61,535 nt of DNA from Bradyrhizobium sp. (GCA_028290305.1 JAQGKC010000426.1:1-61535); one strand, 5' to 3'; counted from the stretch's first letter, positions 1-10,098 are shown. The notes: generated by a model not told the origin, from the sequence alone. Translations and numbers: made by a program.

Positions 1-1
1 G

Positions 2-397
2 GTTGATGCCGTTTTCTACATTATAGATGTTGTTGCCGACAAACGTACCTTGGCCATTGATTCCGACGTTGCCGGATGTGCCGCCGAGACCGTTGATTTC
101 GCAATTCTGGACGACCGCCCCCGTCACTCCGGCAGCGACATTGACAACAAAATAGCTAGAGGACGTGATCTTGCAGTTCTCCAACGTTACATTAGCAGCT
201 TGGATAGTAACGGTCCCCGTAATATTGAGACCGGAGATTACCGTGCCGGCCTTGGTAATCACGAGGTCGCCCGACGACGTAAGCGTCACGCCCGGGGGTA
301 AGCCCGTGTTCGTTGCATCCGGCCATCCACCGGTTGAAGTCGTCGCCAAAATAGGGCTCCTTATGGGTTCTGCAGTGACTGGCGATTTGACCCGCGC
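2..397 (-). pseudogene. Damaged or partial right-handed beta-helix protein, runs off the left edge
   Basis: Read on the reverse strand, this frame gives a beta-helix sequence closely matching the intact gene at 2556-3446. Both share WPDATNTG, then a GVTL..SG.LV..KAG..ISGL stretch, and GTF..NNIYNVENGI near the window edge. The frame is closed upstream by a TGA at 398-400 and contains no ATG before the homology starts. The signal peptide present in the intact copy (its first ~33 residues) is missing. A TTG at 349 has an AGGAG 7 bp upstream, so a short leaderless product is possible. The C-terminal part lies outside the window. I read it as a paralogue with a lost or frameshifted 5' end; a cytoplasmic product would be odd for this fold. 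Confidence 0.6.
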
Positions 398-515
398 TCA
401 AATTTCGATTGTCCCCGAGCGACGGGTCAGCAGCACCAACCTGCCCTTGCATTACAGTTTCGAAATGGTCGACGGCGGACGGCTTTTTTGAGACGACACC
501 GGGGCTTGGCTGAGG

Positions 516-719
516 TCATTTTCTTACGCTCCACGCCAAATTCGGTGATTGAAAGGAAAAATCCCACGCCAACGATCGGTTAAACGTCAGATATCCCATC
601 GATTTTTCGATATTGCGCAGCGCAGCCTCATTAAATCGGATGACTGTCGCCATCAGGGCACACTCGGTAAAATTCACTCGGGCCGACTTACAGATTTCTT
701 GCCCGTCGCATTTTGACAT
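516..719 (-). CDS. Small hypothetical protein (67 aa), doubtful
   Basis: The ATG at 719 follows a weak AGGA-type ribosome site. The product has no recognised domain, signal peptide or membrane segment, and three cysteines lie in its first 20 residues. It lies just upstream of the damaged beta-helix gene on the same strand and could be a displaced leader or a chance frame. I do not recognise a family. Confidence 0.22.
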   Translation of the reverse strand: MSKCDGQEICKSARVNFTECALMATVIRFNEAALRNIEKSMGYLTFNRSLAWDFSFQSPNLAWSVRK

Positions 720-1461
720 CGCAATTTCCTAAAACCGGCAAAAAATAGGAATTAAATCTGCATTTCCGTGATCGTCCAGCTGATTCGCCGGCTGTCACAG
801 GCATTCCGCGATCGCCGAGAGGATAATACAGCGGCCTTAAATATTACTTTTTGATATGTTTCCTATTTTATCGATGAAATCTAGCGTCGTTGAAAATTCA
901 AATGCTGCATCAAATGACGATATATGCAGTTCGAGCAGGGCGTTAGCCAACCGCGAGCGCGCTCGCTGCAGCGGGTAACCCGGCATGTTACAACCTATTT
1001 AATTATTTGATTATGCACCCTGACCCGACAGAAGCAGCGTCGGACGGGCGCGAGCCCTTCAGTGGCCGAACGGCAATTTCGGCAGAGTGGCATGCCCGTG
1101 ACATCATTATTGACATTGCCGCGCCAGCCCGGTGTCCTTCTTCAAAGGACGGAGACCGCTAGCCCCTTGCCAATCCGGTTATTGACGAAGCAACCTAATC
1201 GCCGCATCCCTGAAACTGCCTATCGGAATATAACGTGTAGCCGCTGCCAATCAGCTTATTATTCTCGACCTCAGCATTAAAAACCGAACCAAACAGAAAT
1301 TTTGTAGTCATCCACAGCGGAGGAGGTCTGTGCACGCAAGTTGACGACCACACTGGGGCCAAGCAGGTATTTGTCAGTTCGCGATCCGGGCCGCATAGTT
1401 ACTAAACTCTCTTAGGCTGCACTGCCCCACGGATCACACCAGTCGCAGGAAATATTGATCA
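720..1461. other. Intergenic region with two AATTAAAT words
   Basis: No convincing gene is seen in about 740 bp. It contains AATTAAAT at 750-757 and its reverse complement at 997-1004, in a locally AT-rich setting. A 72-codon open frame at 1062-1280 has no ribosome site or family likeness. The region probably holds the promoter of the methyltransferase gene at 1462. Confidence 0.5.
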
Positions 1462-2436
1462 ATGAAGCATTTGCGCGAAACATTATTCAGATTCATCGAT
1501 ATTATTTTGGCTCCCGCCGTGTTGATCCTGGCGCCGCTTGCGTCGGGTTTGGCTCGCCTTCGTCAGCGCGCTCCCCTATCCCGATCTATTCTCGACAAGT
1601 TCCAGGTCGCCGTCGTCCGGCATCACTACTATGAACCGATCGTTTTTCCTGGGGATCTAAAACGCGATCTTCGCTTGCCGCGACAAATCACCGGGCTAAA
1701 TTTGAACGAACAGGGTCAGTTCAACCTGATAAATCAATTTAGATACCGCGATGAACTACTTGCCATTCCCATTGAACAGACAGGTCAAACCAAGTTTGCG
1801 TACCATAACGGCTCATTTGAGCCAGGGGATGCCGAATTTCTTTACAACATGATACGCCACTTCAAGCCGCGCCGTATCGTTGAGGTCGGTAGTGGAAATT
1901 CGACTCTAATGGCTCGGCTTGCTATCGAAAAAAACAGGAAAGAGGACCCGGACCATAGGTGCGAACATATCTGCATCGAGCCCTTCGAACAGCCGTGGCT
2001 TGAATCCATTGGGGTGAATGTCGTGCGCAAAAAGGTTGAATGTTGCCCGACCAGCTTATTTGAAGATCTGGCAGAAAATGACATTCTGTTTATCGACTCA
2101 TCTCATATTATTCGACCGCAAGGCGACGTCTTGTATGAATACCTGCATCTGCTTGGCTTGCTACGGCCCAATGTGATCGTTCATGTCCATGATATCTTCA
2201 CGCCCTGCGACTATCCCTCCGAATGGTTGCTGCGTGACCGTTGGATGTGGAACGAGCAATATCTCCTGGAGGCTTTCCTGAGCTTCAATTCATGCTTTGA
2301 AGTGATAAGCGCTCTCAATTGGCTTGCTCATAATCATCTAGAAAAGTTGCACGATGCCTGTCCAATTCTGATGAAAGAACCATGGCGAGAACCGGGCTCG
2401 TTTTGGTTCCGGCGCAGAGCTGATACCAGCGCATGA
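1462..2436 (+). CDS. Class I SAM-dependent methyltransferase-like protein
   Basis: 324 residues. The SAM-binding glycine loop is EVGSGNST at residues 141-148, preceded by a predicted beta strand (RRIV). A second region around 205-225 (DILFIDSSH) and a further one near 245-255 (VIVHVHDIF) fit the class I fold of the Methyltransf_24 type. Residues 12-30 are hydrophobic, so the N-terminus may touch or enter the membrane. The ATG follows AGGAAATATTGATCA, an acceptable ribosome site. Relatives sit in polysaccharide loci, where they are thought to methylate a sugar or act on lipid-linked intermediates; the substrate here is unknown. It is convergent with the beta-helix gene at 2556-3446. Confidence 0.72.
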   Translation: MKHLRETLFRFIDIILAPAVLILAPLASGLARLRQRAPLSRSILDKFQVAVVRHHYYEPIVFPGDLKRDLRLPRQITGLNLNEQGQFNLINQFRYRDELLAIPIEQTGQTKFAYHNGSFEPGDAEFLYNMIRHFKPRRIVEVGSGNSTLMARLAIEKNRKEDPDHRCEHICIEPFEQPWLESIGVNVVRKKVECCPTSLFEDLAENDILFIDSSHIIRPQGDVLYEYLHLLGLLRPNVIVHVHDIFTPCDYPSEWLLRDRWMWNEQYLLEAFLSFNSCFEVISALNWLAHNHLEKLHDACPILMKEPWREPGSFWFRRRADTSA

Positions 2437-2555
2437 CGGAGTGGCGCACTGTATTAATGTTCTGGACCAAGCATGCCCAACGATATTTCCGCTATCGATG
2501 CACGCAGGTGCCTGCTGATCGAGCAAAGCCCTTTGTGAACGCTCTCCGCACGGCC

Positions 2556-3446
2556 CTATTCCGATCCCAGGTCTCGGCCTGTGATATGATCGACGTTTCC
2601 CCGCCACACAGTATTGGTCTTCGTAAATGCTCTATATCCATAACCGCCTTTGCCCAAGTGGTTATTTGTGAAGGAAACGCCCGTCACCGGACCGCCGTCG
2701 AATTGCGCCGAATTGTATACCGTGAAGCCGCCGCCCGTGAGCAGATTATCATCGACCTTAATATTGGAGATCGGCCCAAAGAAGTTGTCGATCATGACTG
2801 CCGACACTTGGCCCCAGGAATTGATGACCGTGTTGTGCGTTATCGTGGCGTTGGAGACGCCGCCGTCGATCTGAATGCCGTCGTAGTGCGGAGAGCCGGA
2901 AGCGTTCAGGTCATGAATATAGTTGCCCTCGATAACAGCATCGTTGCCGCCAAGTGAGATGCCGTTTTCAACATTGTAGATGTTGTTTCGTCGAAACGTC
3001 CCGCTCCCTATAATGCCGTTGGAGCCGGCGTTACCGGTGCCGACACCATTGATCTCGCAATCCTGGACCACAACTCCCGTCATTCCGGTGACGATCTGCA
3101 CCACATTATACGAACTGGAGGTGACCTTACATTTCTCAAGGACCACGTTCGGCGCATTGATGTAGACGGGGCCATGGATATCAAGACCAGAGATCACTGC
3201 GCCTGCCTTGCTCACAACGAGCTTGCCCGAAGGCCGCAACGTCACACCCGCCGGCACACCGGTATTTGTAGCATCCGGCCAACTTTTCTTTTCAGACGAA
3301 CCAGCAACTGGGGGAGCCGCGCCCTTGTCATTCGCGACTGGGTCGGCGGAGACCGGCGCACTTGCAACTCCAGAAATCGGGAGAAATGGGCTACACAGGC
3401 AAAACACCAACTGATGCAAGCGCAATAAGTAACTCGGGCGTCTCAT
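2556..3446 (-). CDS. Secreted right-handed parallel beta-helix protein
   Basis: 296 residues. Residues 1-33 form a signal peptide (basic start, hydrophobic core, ending near GVASAPVS), followed by a Ser/Pro/Ala linker. From about residue 55 the chain shows irregular repeats typical of pectate-lyase-like beta-helices: ISGLDI, VVLEKCKV, VVVQDCEING, RRNNIYNVENGI, IEGNYIHDL, ITHNTVINS. GGAGG lies 5 bp before the ATG. Enzymes with this fold cleave or epimerise acidic polysaccharides, but I cannot assign catalytic residues, and many copies are structural. The location at the edge of the EPS locus suggests periplasmic or extracellular polymer processing. A paralogous fragment lies at 2-397. Confidence 0.78.
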   Translation of the reverse strand: MRRPSYLLRLHQLVFCLCSPFLPISGVASAPVSADPVANDKGAAPPVAGSSEKKSWPDATNTGVPAGVTLRPSGKLVVSKAGAVISGLDIHGPVYINAPNVVLEKCKVTSSSYNVVQIVTGMTGVVVQDCEINGVGTGNAGSNGIIGSGTFRRNNIYNVENGISLGGNDAVIEGNYIHDLNASGSPHYDGIQIDGGVSNATITHNTVINSWGQVSAVMIDNFFGPISNIKVDDNLLTGGGFTVYNSAQFDGGPVTGVSFTNNHLGKGGYGYRAFTKTNTVWRGNVDHITGRDLGSE

Positions 3447-3869
3447 AATGGCCTCCGGTGCCAGGTCGGCTGGCCCGTTTCTCCCCTTAACCCTGCGAGC
3501 ACACCCTCAAGAGTCGCAAGGAAGCTTGCCGGCGCGCGATGCATCAGGAACCGAACCGCGACTTCCGCTATACTCTTCGTACTCACCACCACCGCCTCCC
3601 GGTGCTCGGAATGAAATGCTTCGCTCGATAATCGTTTTCCGCTGCCCCCTGGCAAGCGACAATTAAATAACGTCATCTCCAAAATGACGCGACAGAGGCC
3701 CTTAAATCCGTCCCGCCGATCAAAGGTCATCGGCCGCCGCTTACTCTTGCTAATATTCGCCTATATTACCGTTAGCTACAATGCCGAAACGTATTGGAAA
3801 ATCACTATCTCCCCTTTTGTTTGGGGGCCCCCGACGTTAATATCAATTAAATATTGCCATTGGACCTCT
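3447..3869. promoter_or_regulatory. Divergent intergenic region between beta-helix and FkbM genes
   Basis: About 420 bp between two divergently transcribed genes. It carries AATTAAAT at 3661-3668 and again at 3845-3852, the second only 18 bp before the ATG chosen for the FkbM gene. The reading frame can be extended upstream to 3684, but that stretch reads like noncoding DNA and would cover both words, so I treat it as regulatory. No classical -35/-10 pair is claimed. Confidence 0.4.
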
Positions 3870-4622
3870 ATGATGAACGCAAAGGCGTTAGCCCGCTTCC
3901 TTTATGCCAGTATTCCTGGTCTGGCGGCGGTAAGGTTCGCTGCAAAGGACCTTGCCGCCCCATACTTCGCGAAACCCGAATTTCAGGGCGTTCCGCATCT
4001 TTCGATCGGCAACAGCCTTATCGTGGATATCGGAGCCAACCGGGGTCAGAGCATCGAGGCATTTAAGCGGCTTGCCCCGGCGTCGCGGATTGTTGCCTTC
4101 GAACCCGAGCCCCGATGCGCTACCCAGCTTGAATCGCGGTATCGCCGCGATCCGATGGTCACGGCATATGGATGCGCCCTGGGCGCCGGGTCGGGCGTAT
4201 TAACCTTCTTTGTCCCGAAATACGGCCAATGGGACTGCGACGGCATGTCAGCCACCGATTACAAGGAGGCCACCGAATGGCTTCGCGATCCCGGCCGCAT
4301 GCTGCTGTTCAATGAGGCCAAGCTGTCGGTTAAGGAACATCCCGTTGAGTGCAGGACCCTGGATTCATTCGGCTTGGTGCCCCGCCTCGTCAAATTGCAT
4401 GCACAGGGCGCCGAGTTCGATATTCTGAAGGGCGCGCAGACAACCATAGAGCAACATCGGCCCGCACTGATGTTGGCTTTTGCATCAACCGCAGTTGATG
4501 CGCTTCTCTGCAGTTGGCACTATCGGCCATACGACTACCGAAACGGCTACTTCACACCTGGAATTGCTCCGCGGCCGCGGACGTTTACCTGGTATCTTAC
4601 CGACGACCAGGTGCGCGGGTGA
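3870..4622 (+). CDS. FkbM-family methyltransferase
   Basis: 250 residues from the ATG-ATG at 3870. The SAM loop VDIGANRGQS lies near residue 48, the acidic end of strand 2 is VAFEPEP near 75, and KLHAQGAEFDILKGA near 175-190 is the characteristic FkbM C-terminal signature. FkbM enzymes O-methylate sugars or hydroxyl groups, and copies are common in capsule and EPS loci. The length is normal for the family. An in-frame ATG at 3684 would add 62 residues without family likeness, so I prefer 3870, although its ribosome site is weak. The gene is monocistronic, facing the oxygenase gene at 4714. Confidence 0.82.
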   Translation: MMNAKALARFLYASIPGLAAVRFAAKDLAAPYFAKPEFQGVPHLSIGNSLIVDIGANRGQSIEAFKRLAPASRIVAFEPEPRCATQLESRYRRDPMVTAYGCALGAGSGVLTFFVPKYGQWDCDGMSATDYKEATEWLRDPGRMLLFNEAKLSVKEHPVECRTLDSFGLVPRLVKLHAQGAEFDILKGAQTTIEQHRPALMLAFASTAVDALLCSWHYRPYDYRNGYFTPGIAPRPRTFTWYLTDDQVRG

Positions 4623-4713
4623 GCGTGCGGCTTGCATGCCAGCACGATTGGCGGCCCCTCGCCGCCTCTGTCGACGTCGCGACCTTTCCAAGAAAACGGT
4701 ACGGTAGCGGCCG

Positions 4714-5823
4714 CTAACTGGCGACGGACTTCTGGGACTCAATCCACTTCTTCCTGAACTCGTCACGCATCTGTTGAGACTGCTCGTCATAGAAAAAGGA
4801 CAGAAACGCATAACGGCGATTAAGCGTCACCGGCGTCGCTTCATGCAAAAGCGAGCAGGAAAATACGATCGCGTCGCCCGGCGAGGTACGATAGGTCTGA
4901 TGGCCGAATTCGGGGAAGGAAAGATAACCGCCCTCATAACCCTCGTTCAGATTTATCGTTACGGCAAAGCGGCGGTGAGCCACGATAGGCGCCGTGTTGT
5001 CGCGGTGCGGCCGGAAATATCCACCCGTCTCCGCATCATAACAGCCTACGAGATATCGCTCGATGCGCGTCGTTCGGAATTGAAAAGCGCGATAGACCAT
5101 CGGCAGCAGCCGCCGCTCCAGCAGTTCCCTCGTCCGCCGAAGTGCCGGTTCGTCCGAGATATGCCAATCGAGGCGTTTCCTGAACTTGGGATCGAATTGC
5201 TCGACAACTTTACCCTTGTTCTCTATCGAGCCAATTTCCCGCCCACCCTCGGCTTCATAGAGATCGATCAGCTGACTGCAGAAGGCGCGATCGAATACCT
5301 GGGGCACCACCAACACCGGTGCGTTCTGGGCACCGGCCGAACTGCCCAAGAGATCGCTCAGCCGTGACGTGATACGTCCGACAAATGCTGCCGGCTCAGT
5401 CATGGGTATTATCTCGATGATCTGCAGAGTAGGACTCAACAGAAAGGCGATCGGCCTGATTGCCGCATGGATCGGCCCCGCGACTGAGTCTGCCGAAACA
5501 TATTGCCGCGTGGCAATTCCGCCTCGATCCAGGAGAAAAATCTGAGCCGCGCCATGCTGGTGCAGCCGGCCCTGGTTGAAGTCGCCGGGATCGTTGCTGA
5601 TACCAACCAACAGGGCGCGCTTATCGTCGAACAGATCATTGCGATGGCCAAGTGAGCCCAGCATTTCAGCAATGTCGGGCCGAGCGGCGCTGCCAAAGAA
5701 AAACAGGACAATGTAGCGGCCAGCCAACTCATCGAACGTGGCCGCATCGGAACTGTTGCTTCCGGTCGCCGCCGAGAACCAAGGGGCGGGTTCGCCGGCA
5801 CTAAGAGGCGAAAATGTCGTCAT
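4714..5823 (-). CDS. Peroxiredoxin-like domain fused to a 2-oxoglutarate/Fe(II) oxygenase
   Basis: 369 residues. Residues 1-160 resemble AhpC/TSA-type thioredoxin folds (GEPAPWFS, YIVLFFFGSAARPDI, GISNDP, IAFLLSPTLQII), but no cysteine occurs before C182, so the peroxidatic cysteine is missing. Residues 170-345 are a prolyl-4-hydroxylase-like oxygenase: metal ligands H273 and D275 in RPHRDN, distal H327 in LLHEATPV, and a 2-oxoglutarate-binding arginine at 336 or 337. It should hydroxylate a protein or small molecule using Fe(II), O2 and 2-oxoglutarate in the cytoplasm; the substrate is unknown. It is convergent with the FkbM gene and not obviously in an operon. The N-terminal domain is probably structural or a sensor. 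Confidence 0.8.
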   Translation of the reverse strand: MTTFSPLSAGEPAPWFSAATGSNSSDAATFDELAGRYIVLFFFGSAARPDIAEMLGSLGHRNDLFDDKRALLVGISNDPGDFNQGRLHQHGAAQIFLLDRGGIATRQYVSADSVAGPIHAAIRPIAFLLSPTLQIIEIIPMTEPAAFVGRITSRLSDLLGSSAGAQNAPVLVVPQVFDRAFCSQLIDLYEAEGGREIGSIENKGKVVEQFDPKFRKRLDWHISDEPALRRTRELLERRLLPMVYRAFQFRTTRIERYLVGCYDAETGGYFRPHRDNTAPIVAHRRFAVTINLNEGYEGGYLSFPEFGHQTYRTSPGDAIVFSCSLLHEATPVTLNRRYAFLSFFYDEQSQQMRDEFRKKWIESQKSVAS

Positions 5824-6705
5824 AGTTTCCTGATCTCGCTGCGCAAGCCGTCATCAACCCGATGAGCTTACTAAAGCCATTTACCCCCAATTCACCTATC
5901 GACTAGATTGTGTTTTAGCAGTGACGGATGGGCGATGCTTAACTCTCTATCCCGGTCGAAGTAAGCCACAGCATAAGCAGATACGTCACCCAACACTCGC
6001 ATTCCTGGCCGTCGAGAGATGTCCGTGAGTTTCATGGTTGAAAGCGTAACGTACCCCACAAGGACATGAATTCGAAACGGCACCGTCGAGAAATGACAGT
6101 CGCCGAGATTCGGTCAGGCAAAATTCGGCCCTACCCAGCGTCGATAAGAAGCACGGCTTTGGCGCGCCTGCTGAGAAAGGCAGATCCGACGGCACAGTCA
6201 AAACCAACCTAGCTAAACCGTCGGCGCAGCCACACCCATCCCTTTTTAGATCACACCAAAGCGGGCAAACGGATTAGCCAGTATAGATAATGCGTCGCCT
6301 TCGATATTTTGACAATGCCAAATTAAATATCTAAACTGAAGCTGCTTTGGCGCAATTTCGGCGATTGATAGGCACATTGAATTTCCTCAATAAATTTCGG
6401 AGCAATTCATGGGCGATTCGCTTGTGAGGGCTGAATATGAAACGCAAGGTTGTTAATAAAAGGAGCCAACGTTAGCGCCAAAATGAAATTTGGCGGTCAG
6501 TGCCTGCGGTCAATATGTGTTGTCGGCGGATGCCGGACACGGCCTCAAGCCGCGCTGTTAACCACGCGTAGCCTTGGGGGTTGCCCGGAAAGCTCGCAAT
6601 TTATTTGTGGTGAAATCATTTGAAAATGACAAACAACAGGGGGCTAGTTTGAGTCCTAGCGACGTATTTTCAATACAGGAGCGGCCGTCCGCTCGCGACG
6701 AAAAT
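5824..6705. other. Long intergenic region
   Basis: About 880 bp without a convincing gene. Short open frames here have no ribosome site or family likeness. AATTAAAT occurs at 6321-6328 inside a local AT-rich stretch. A TTG-started extension of the downstream gene (from 6574) is possible but lacks the glycosyltransferase fold. The region probably contains the divergent promoters for the oxygenase gene and the GT2/acyltransferase gene. Confidence 0.45.
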
Positions 6706-8166
6706 ATGCCCGATAACACTGTTAACAAGCTGCCGAAATTGGTCCCTGCGTTTAGCGTCATCATCCCCGCACACAACGAGGAAAAGGTGCTGGCGCGGTG
6801 CCTCGACGCTTTACTGTCAGATGCGGAGCCTGGCGAACTGGAAGTTCTCGTCGCCGCCAATGGCTGCACCGATCGCACTGTCGAGATCGCGCGAAGCTAC
6901 GGTAATCCGGTGCGCGTCGTTGAGATTCCCGAAGCCTCGAAGCACGCTGCCCTCAATGCTGGCGACGCCGCGGCGACGGCGTTTCCCCGCGCCTATTTGG
7001 ACGCGGACATCACGATTAGCGCCGCCGCCATCCGGGCCGTGGCGGCCGAATTGAATCGCACGGGTGCCTTGGCTGGAGCACCACGGGCCGTGATCGACTT
7101 CGAAGGATGTCCAGCCATCATTCGATCTTTCTACCGCGTATGGTGCGAACTACCCTGGTTCACCGACAATCTCATTGGCTCCGGCATATATGTGCTGTCT
7201 GCCGCCGGCCACGCGCGCCTTGGTGCGTTTCCCGAAATAACCAACGACGACCAGTATGTGCACGACCTGTTCGAGACTAGCGAACGCGTAACTGCGAGCT
7301 CGCACCAGTTCCTCGTGCGACCGCCGCGTACGGTCGGAGGACTTATCAGGCGACGTACGCGCACCCTGACCGGCCAGCGCGAACTCGATCAACGGTTTGG
7401 CCAGCTGCCCGGTCGCGCGCCCCGCATGTCACTCATCGACTTGCTACGTCGACGGCGAGTAAGCGTTTTGGATCTCATGGTATTTGCCGTCGTAACGAAG
7501 ATAGCGACATTGGCCGCGGCTCACAAAGAGTTGCGGGGTGATCGTGGCTGGGAGCGCGACGAAACCAGCCGCACGATTCTTGCGCCTGTGCTGCCGGCAA
7601 CAGGGGGGAAGCCAATGCCAGGCATTTTCGGCAAGATGGCCAACGGGGCCAAGTCTATGCTAGACCCGATGACGTGGCTGCATTCTTTGCGCATTCTCCA
7701 CTACTACAACTACTCGCATGTTCGGGAGAAGCGGAAGATCACCATGGGGACCGACCAAGTCTTCGGGCCCAATGTGTCGATCGCGAACGGAGAGCGAATC
7801 ACGTTGGGAAACCGGTGTCACGTCGGTGAGCGGGTTTGCCTCTGGGCAGGTGATGGGACCGGTCGCTTAACACTTGGCGATGACGTCATGATCGGACCGG
7901 GAACATTTGTCACCGCGTCGGATTACGGCTTGGAAGAGGGTACCCCCCCGGCTTTTCAACCAAAAAACGAGCGTGATGTCGTGATCGGCAACGGTGTATG
8001 GATTGGCGCCAACGCAGTTATTACCGCCGGCGTCACGATCGGGGACGGGTGCATCATCGGCGCCGGATCGGTGGTGACGCGCGACCTACCAGCGAACATG
8101 ATCTGTGCAGGTGTGCCTGCCCGGCCGATCAAACCCCGCCCGAAGCCCGCCGGATCGCTCACTTGA
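6706..8166 (+). CDS. Family 2 glycosyltransferase fused to a left-handed beta-helix acyltransferase
   Basis: 486 residues from the ATG at 6706; the open frame extends to a TTG at 6574. The N-terminal half is a GT-A, GT2 domain: [11 protein letters not shown] near residue 15, [10 protein letters not shown], and the metal-binding YLDADI near residue 100. From about residue 345 the chain switches to hexapeptide repeats ([63 protein letters not shown]) ending in AGVPARPI, as in WcaF-type O-acetyltransferases. One polypeptide could therefore add a sugar and acetylate it, or a neighbouring residue. The stop overlaps the next gene's start (TTGA), so the two are translationally coupled. Confidence 0.85.
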   Translation: MPDNTVNKLPKLVPAFSVIIPAHNEEKVLARCLDALLSDAEPGELEVLVAANGCTDRTVEIARSYGNPVRVVEIPEASKHAALNAGDAAATAFPRAYLDADITISAAAIRAVAAELNRTGALAGAPRAVIDFEGCPAIIRSFYRVWCELPWFTDNLIGSGIYVLSAAGHARLGAFPEITNDDQYVHDLFETSERVTASSHQFLVRPPRTVGGLIRRRTRTLTGQRELDQRFGQLPGRAPRMSLIDLLRRRRVSVLDLMVFAVVTKIATLAAAHKELRGDRGWERDETSRTILAPVLPATGGKPMPGIFGKMANGAKSMLDPMTWLHSLRILHYYNYSHVREKRKITMGTDQVFGPNVSIANGERITLGNRCHVGERVCLWAGDGTGRLTLGDDVMIGPGTFVTASDYGLEEGTPPAFQPKNERDVVIGNGVWIGANAVITAGVTIGDGCIIGAGSVVTRDLPANMICAGVPARPIKPRPKPAGSLT

Positions 8167-9149
8167 CCACGCCGCTCGCCGACGTCGCAGTCCTCATCGT
8201 CTCCTACAATACTGAGCATTTGCTTGGCGAATGCCTTCAAACTTTGTACGACCAGCGTGGCGCCCTCAAGCAGCAAGTGATCGTGGTCGACAATAAATCA
8301 GTCGACGGCTCAGTCGATATGATCCGCTCTCGCTTCGCCGACGTCGAATTGATCGAATCCACCGAAAACCTCGGCTTCGCACGAGGCGTGAATCTCGCCG
8401 CTACCCGTGCGAACGCGGAATTTTTGCTCTTGCTAAACCCCGATACGGTCGTGCTCGATCACGCAATAGAGCGCTTGGTAAAATTTGCCCGCTCACAGCC
8501 GGGGCACGGGCTATACGGTGGGCGTACCGTCAAACGCGACGGTACGCTTGAGCGGTCCTCCTGCTGGGCGCTGCCTACTGTCTGGAGCATGACCTGCTTC
8601 GCTCTTGGCCTAACCACGCTCTTTCGTAACTCGCCGTGGTTCGATCCGGAGTCTATGGCCGACTGGCATCGCGATACTGTTCGAGAGGTCGGCATCGTTA
8701 CTGGTTGCCTTCTCCTGGTACCCCGCGATGCATGGCTGGAGCTCAGCGGGTTCGACGAGCGTTACTTCATGTACGGCGAGGATGCCGACCTCGCATTCCG
8801 CGCTCGCCGGGCCGGTTTTCGTCCGATCATCTGCCCGGAAGCCTGTATCGTGCACGACGTCGGCAAGGCGTCCGCAACCCGGGCCGACAAGCTGCTATTA
8901 CTTTTCAGGGGCAAGGCGACACTCGTCCGCGACCATTTCTCGGGTTGGCGCCAACGTCTCGTTCTCTTCGAGCTTCTCGCAGGCGTAGGCCTGCGTGCCC
9001 TGCTCGCTAAGGTCGGCCCGAGGTCGAATCTGCCGCAGGCTGACGGTTGGGCTAAAGTTTGGTCGGAGCGCCGAAACTGGATCAAGGGCTACCCCCCGAC
9101 GAGCGACTCCGTCACGAAGTCAGCAAGCTTAGGGTTGAGCGAGACATGA
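8163..9149 (+). CDS. Family 2 glycosyltransferase, rhamnosyltransferase-like
   Basis: 328 residues from a TTG that overlaps the preceding stop as TTGA. In-frame codons further upstream lie inside the previous gene and read as nonsense. GT2 features are VAVLIVSYN at the start, [28 protein letters not shown] as the DxD equivalent, and [16 protein letters not shown] as the acceptor-side acidic motif. The pattern matches the WbbL/RfbF group that often transfers rhamnose, which fits the rfbCBDA genes in this window, but donor specificity is inferred. The protein is probably a membrane-associated cytoplasmic enzyme. Confidence 0.82.
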   Translation: MTTPLADVAVLIVSYNTEHLLGECLQTLYDQRGALKQQVIVVDNKSVDGSVDMIRSRFADVELIESTENLGFARGVNLAATRANAEFLLLLNPDTVVLDHAIERLVKFARSQPGHGLYGGRTVKRDGTLERSSCWALPTVWSMTCFALGLTTLFRNSPWFDPESMADWHRDTVREVGIVTGCLLLVPRDAWLELSGFDERYFMYGEDADLAFRARRAGFRPIICPEACIVHDVGKASATRADKLLLLFRGKATLVRDHFSGWRQRLVLFELLAGVGLRALLAKVGPRSNLPQADGWAKVWSERRNWIKGYPPTSDSVTKSASLGLSET

Positions 9150-9309
9150 CATTCTCGATCCTCACTGACGGCTGCGCCGGGTGGATTGATGATTGAGCAT
9201 CACTGCAGGCACCGACGCATGGCCAACAAGAGTGCATCGCCACTTAGCAGAGGCAACTCGGGAAGCGGTTCAGCGTCCAGTGCCCATCGTCCCCCAACAG
9301 ACAGCAATC

Positions 9310-10089
9310 CTAACGCGTGGCTTTCGAGGCTGATTTCCGAAGCACCACATGGTAGTCGCCATGCGCAAGCTTGAGCCGGCCAAACGTCAATGCATTCATC
9401 AGGCCTAGTGCCGCCGTTACCATCGAGCCAATGATCGGCCTCGTCTGTCTTAAGCTCGTATAATTGCTTCCAATATACAAATTGAAGTAGATCGGTTCGA
9501 AGCCGACCTGCTCACAAAAATCCAACAGCGCCTTTGGCGAAACGATCGGGTGGTAGAAGGTCCGAAATGGTAGTTGACCGGGCTTTCCCGCCTTCTTGTG
9601 TCGCAGTATGGCGCGATAAAACCAGACATGAAACCAGTGCGGCGAATACTTTGTCACCAGACCGAAGAACGATTCGGGATTCGGTGCGCCGATAAAAACA
9701 AGGCCTCCCGGCGCTAGGGCGTGATGAAACTGTCTGATGGCCTGATCGACTGCGGGCAAATGCTCAATGACGTTATAGCAGACCACGAGATCGAAACTGT
9801 CGGGGGGGAAAACATGGGTCTGAATATCGCCGAGAATTTTGTTGTCCGCGTAGCTGTTATTGCGAAGCTGGACTTCGTCGATATCGACAACAGAAATGGT
9901 CGGCTTGTTCATCGACGATAACGGCAACACGGACAGTGATCCGCCGCCGGCCTCGTAAATCCGGACGTACTTTCCGCGACACTTGTCAGCGATAAATTCG
10001 CGTACCTCGCGCAACGCGACATCGGGCGAATCCCCCTCTCGAACGCTGGCGACGACATCCATTTTATCCATTTTCTCAGCAATCATCAT
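9310..10089 (-). CDS. Class I SAM-dependent methyltransferase
   Basis: 259 residues. The SAM-binding region is divergent (IYEAGGGSLSVLPL near residue 45), followed by VVDIDEVQLRNN. The post-motif FDLVVCYNVIEHLP near 100 and LAPGGLVFIGAPNP near 125 are typical of Methyltransf_11/23 enzymes. The ATG is 9 bp after the stop of the upstream polymerase-like gene, so this is the last gene of a three-gene operon (acyltransferase, polymerase, methyltransferase). A role in methylating the polysaccharide repeat is likely but unproved. Confidence 0.78.
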   Translation of the reverse strand: MMIAEKMDKMDVVASVREGDSPDVALREVREFIADKCRGKYVRIYEAGGGSLSVLPLSSMNKPTISVVDIDEVQLRNNSYADNKILGDIQTHVFPPDSFDLVVCYNVIEHLPAVDQAIRQFHHALAPGGLVFIGAPNPESFFGLVTKYSPHWFHVWFYRAILRHKKAGKPGQLPFRTFYHPIVSPKALLDFCEQVGFEPIYFNLYIGSNYTSLRQTRPIIGSMVTAALGLMNALTFGRLKLAHGDYHVVLRKSASKATR

Positions 10090-10098
10090 GCTCTCCAG

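Noticed and set aside
7998..8162. Upstream extension of the second GT2 gene inside the fused GT2-acyltransferase gene
   Set aside because: The 55 extra codons are an Arg/His-rich out-of-frame reading of hexapeptide repeats; the TTGA overlap at 8163 gives a normal GT2 start.
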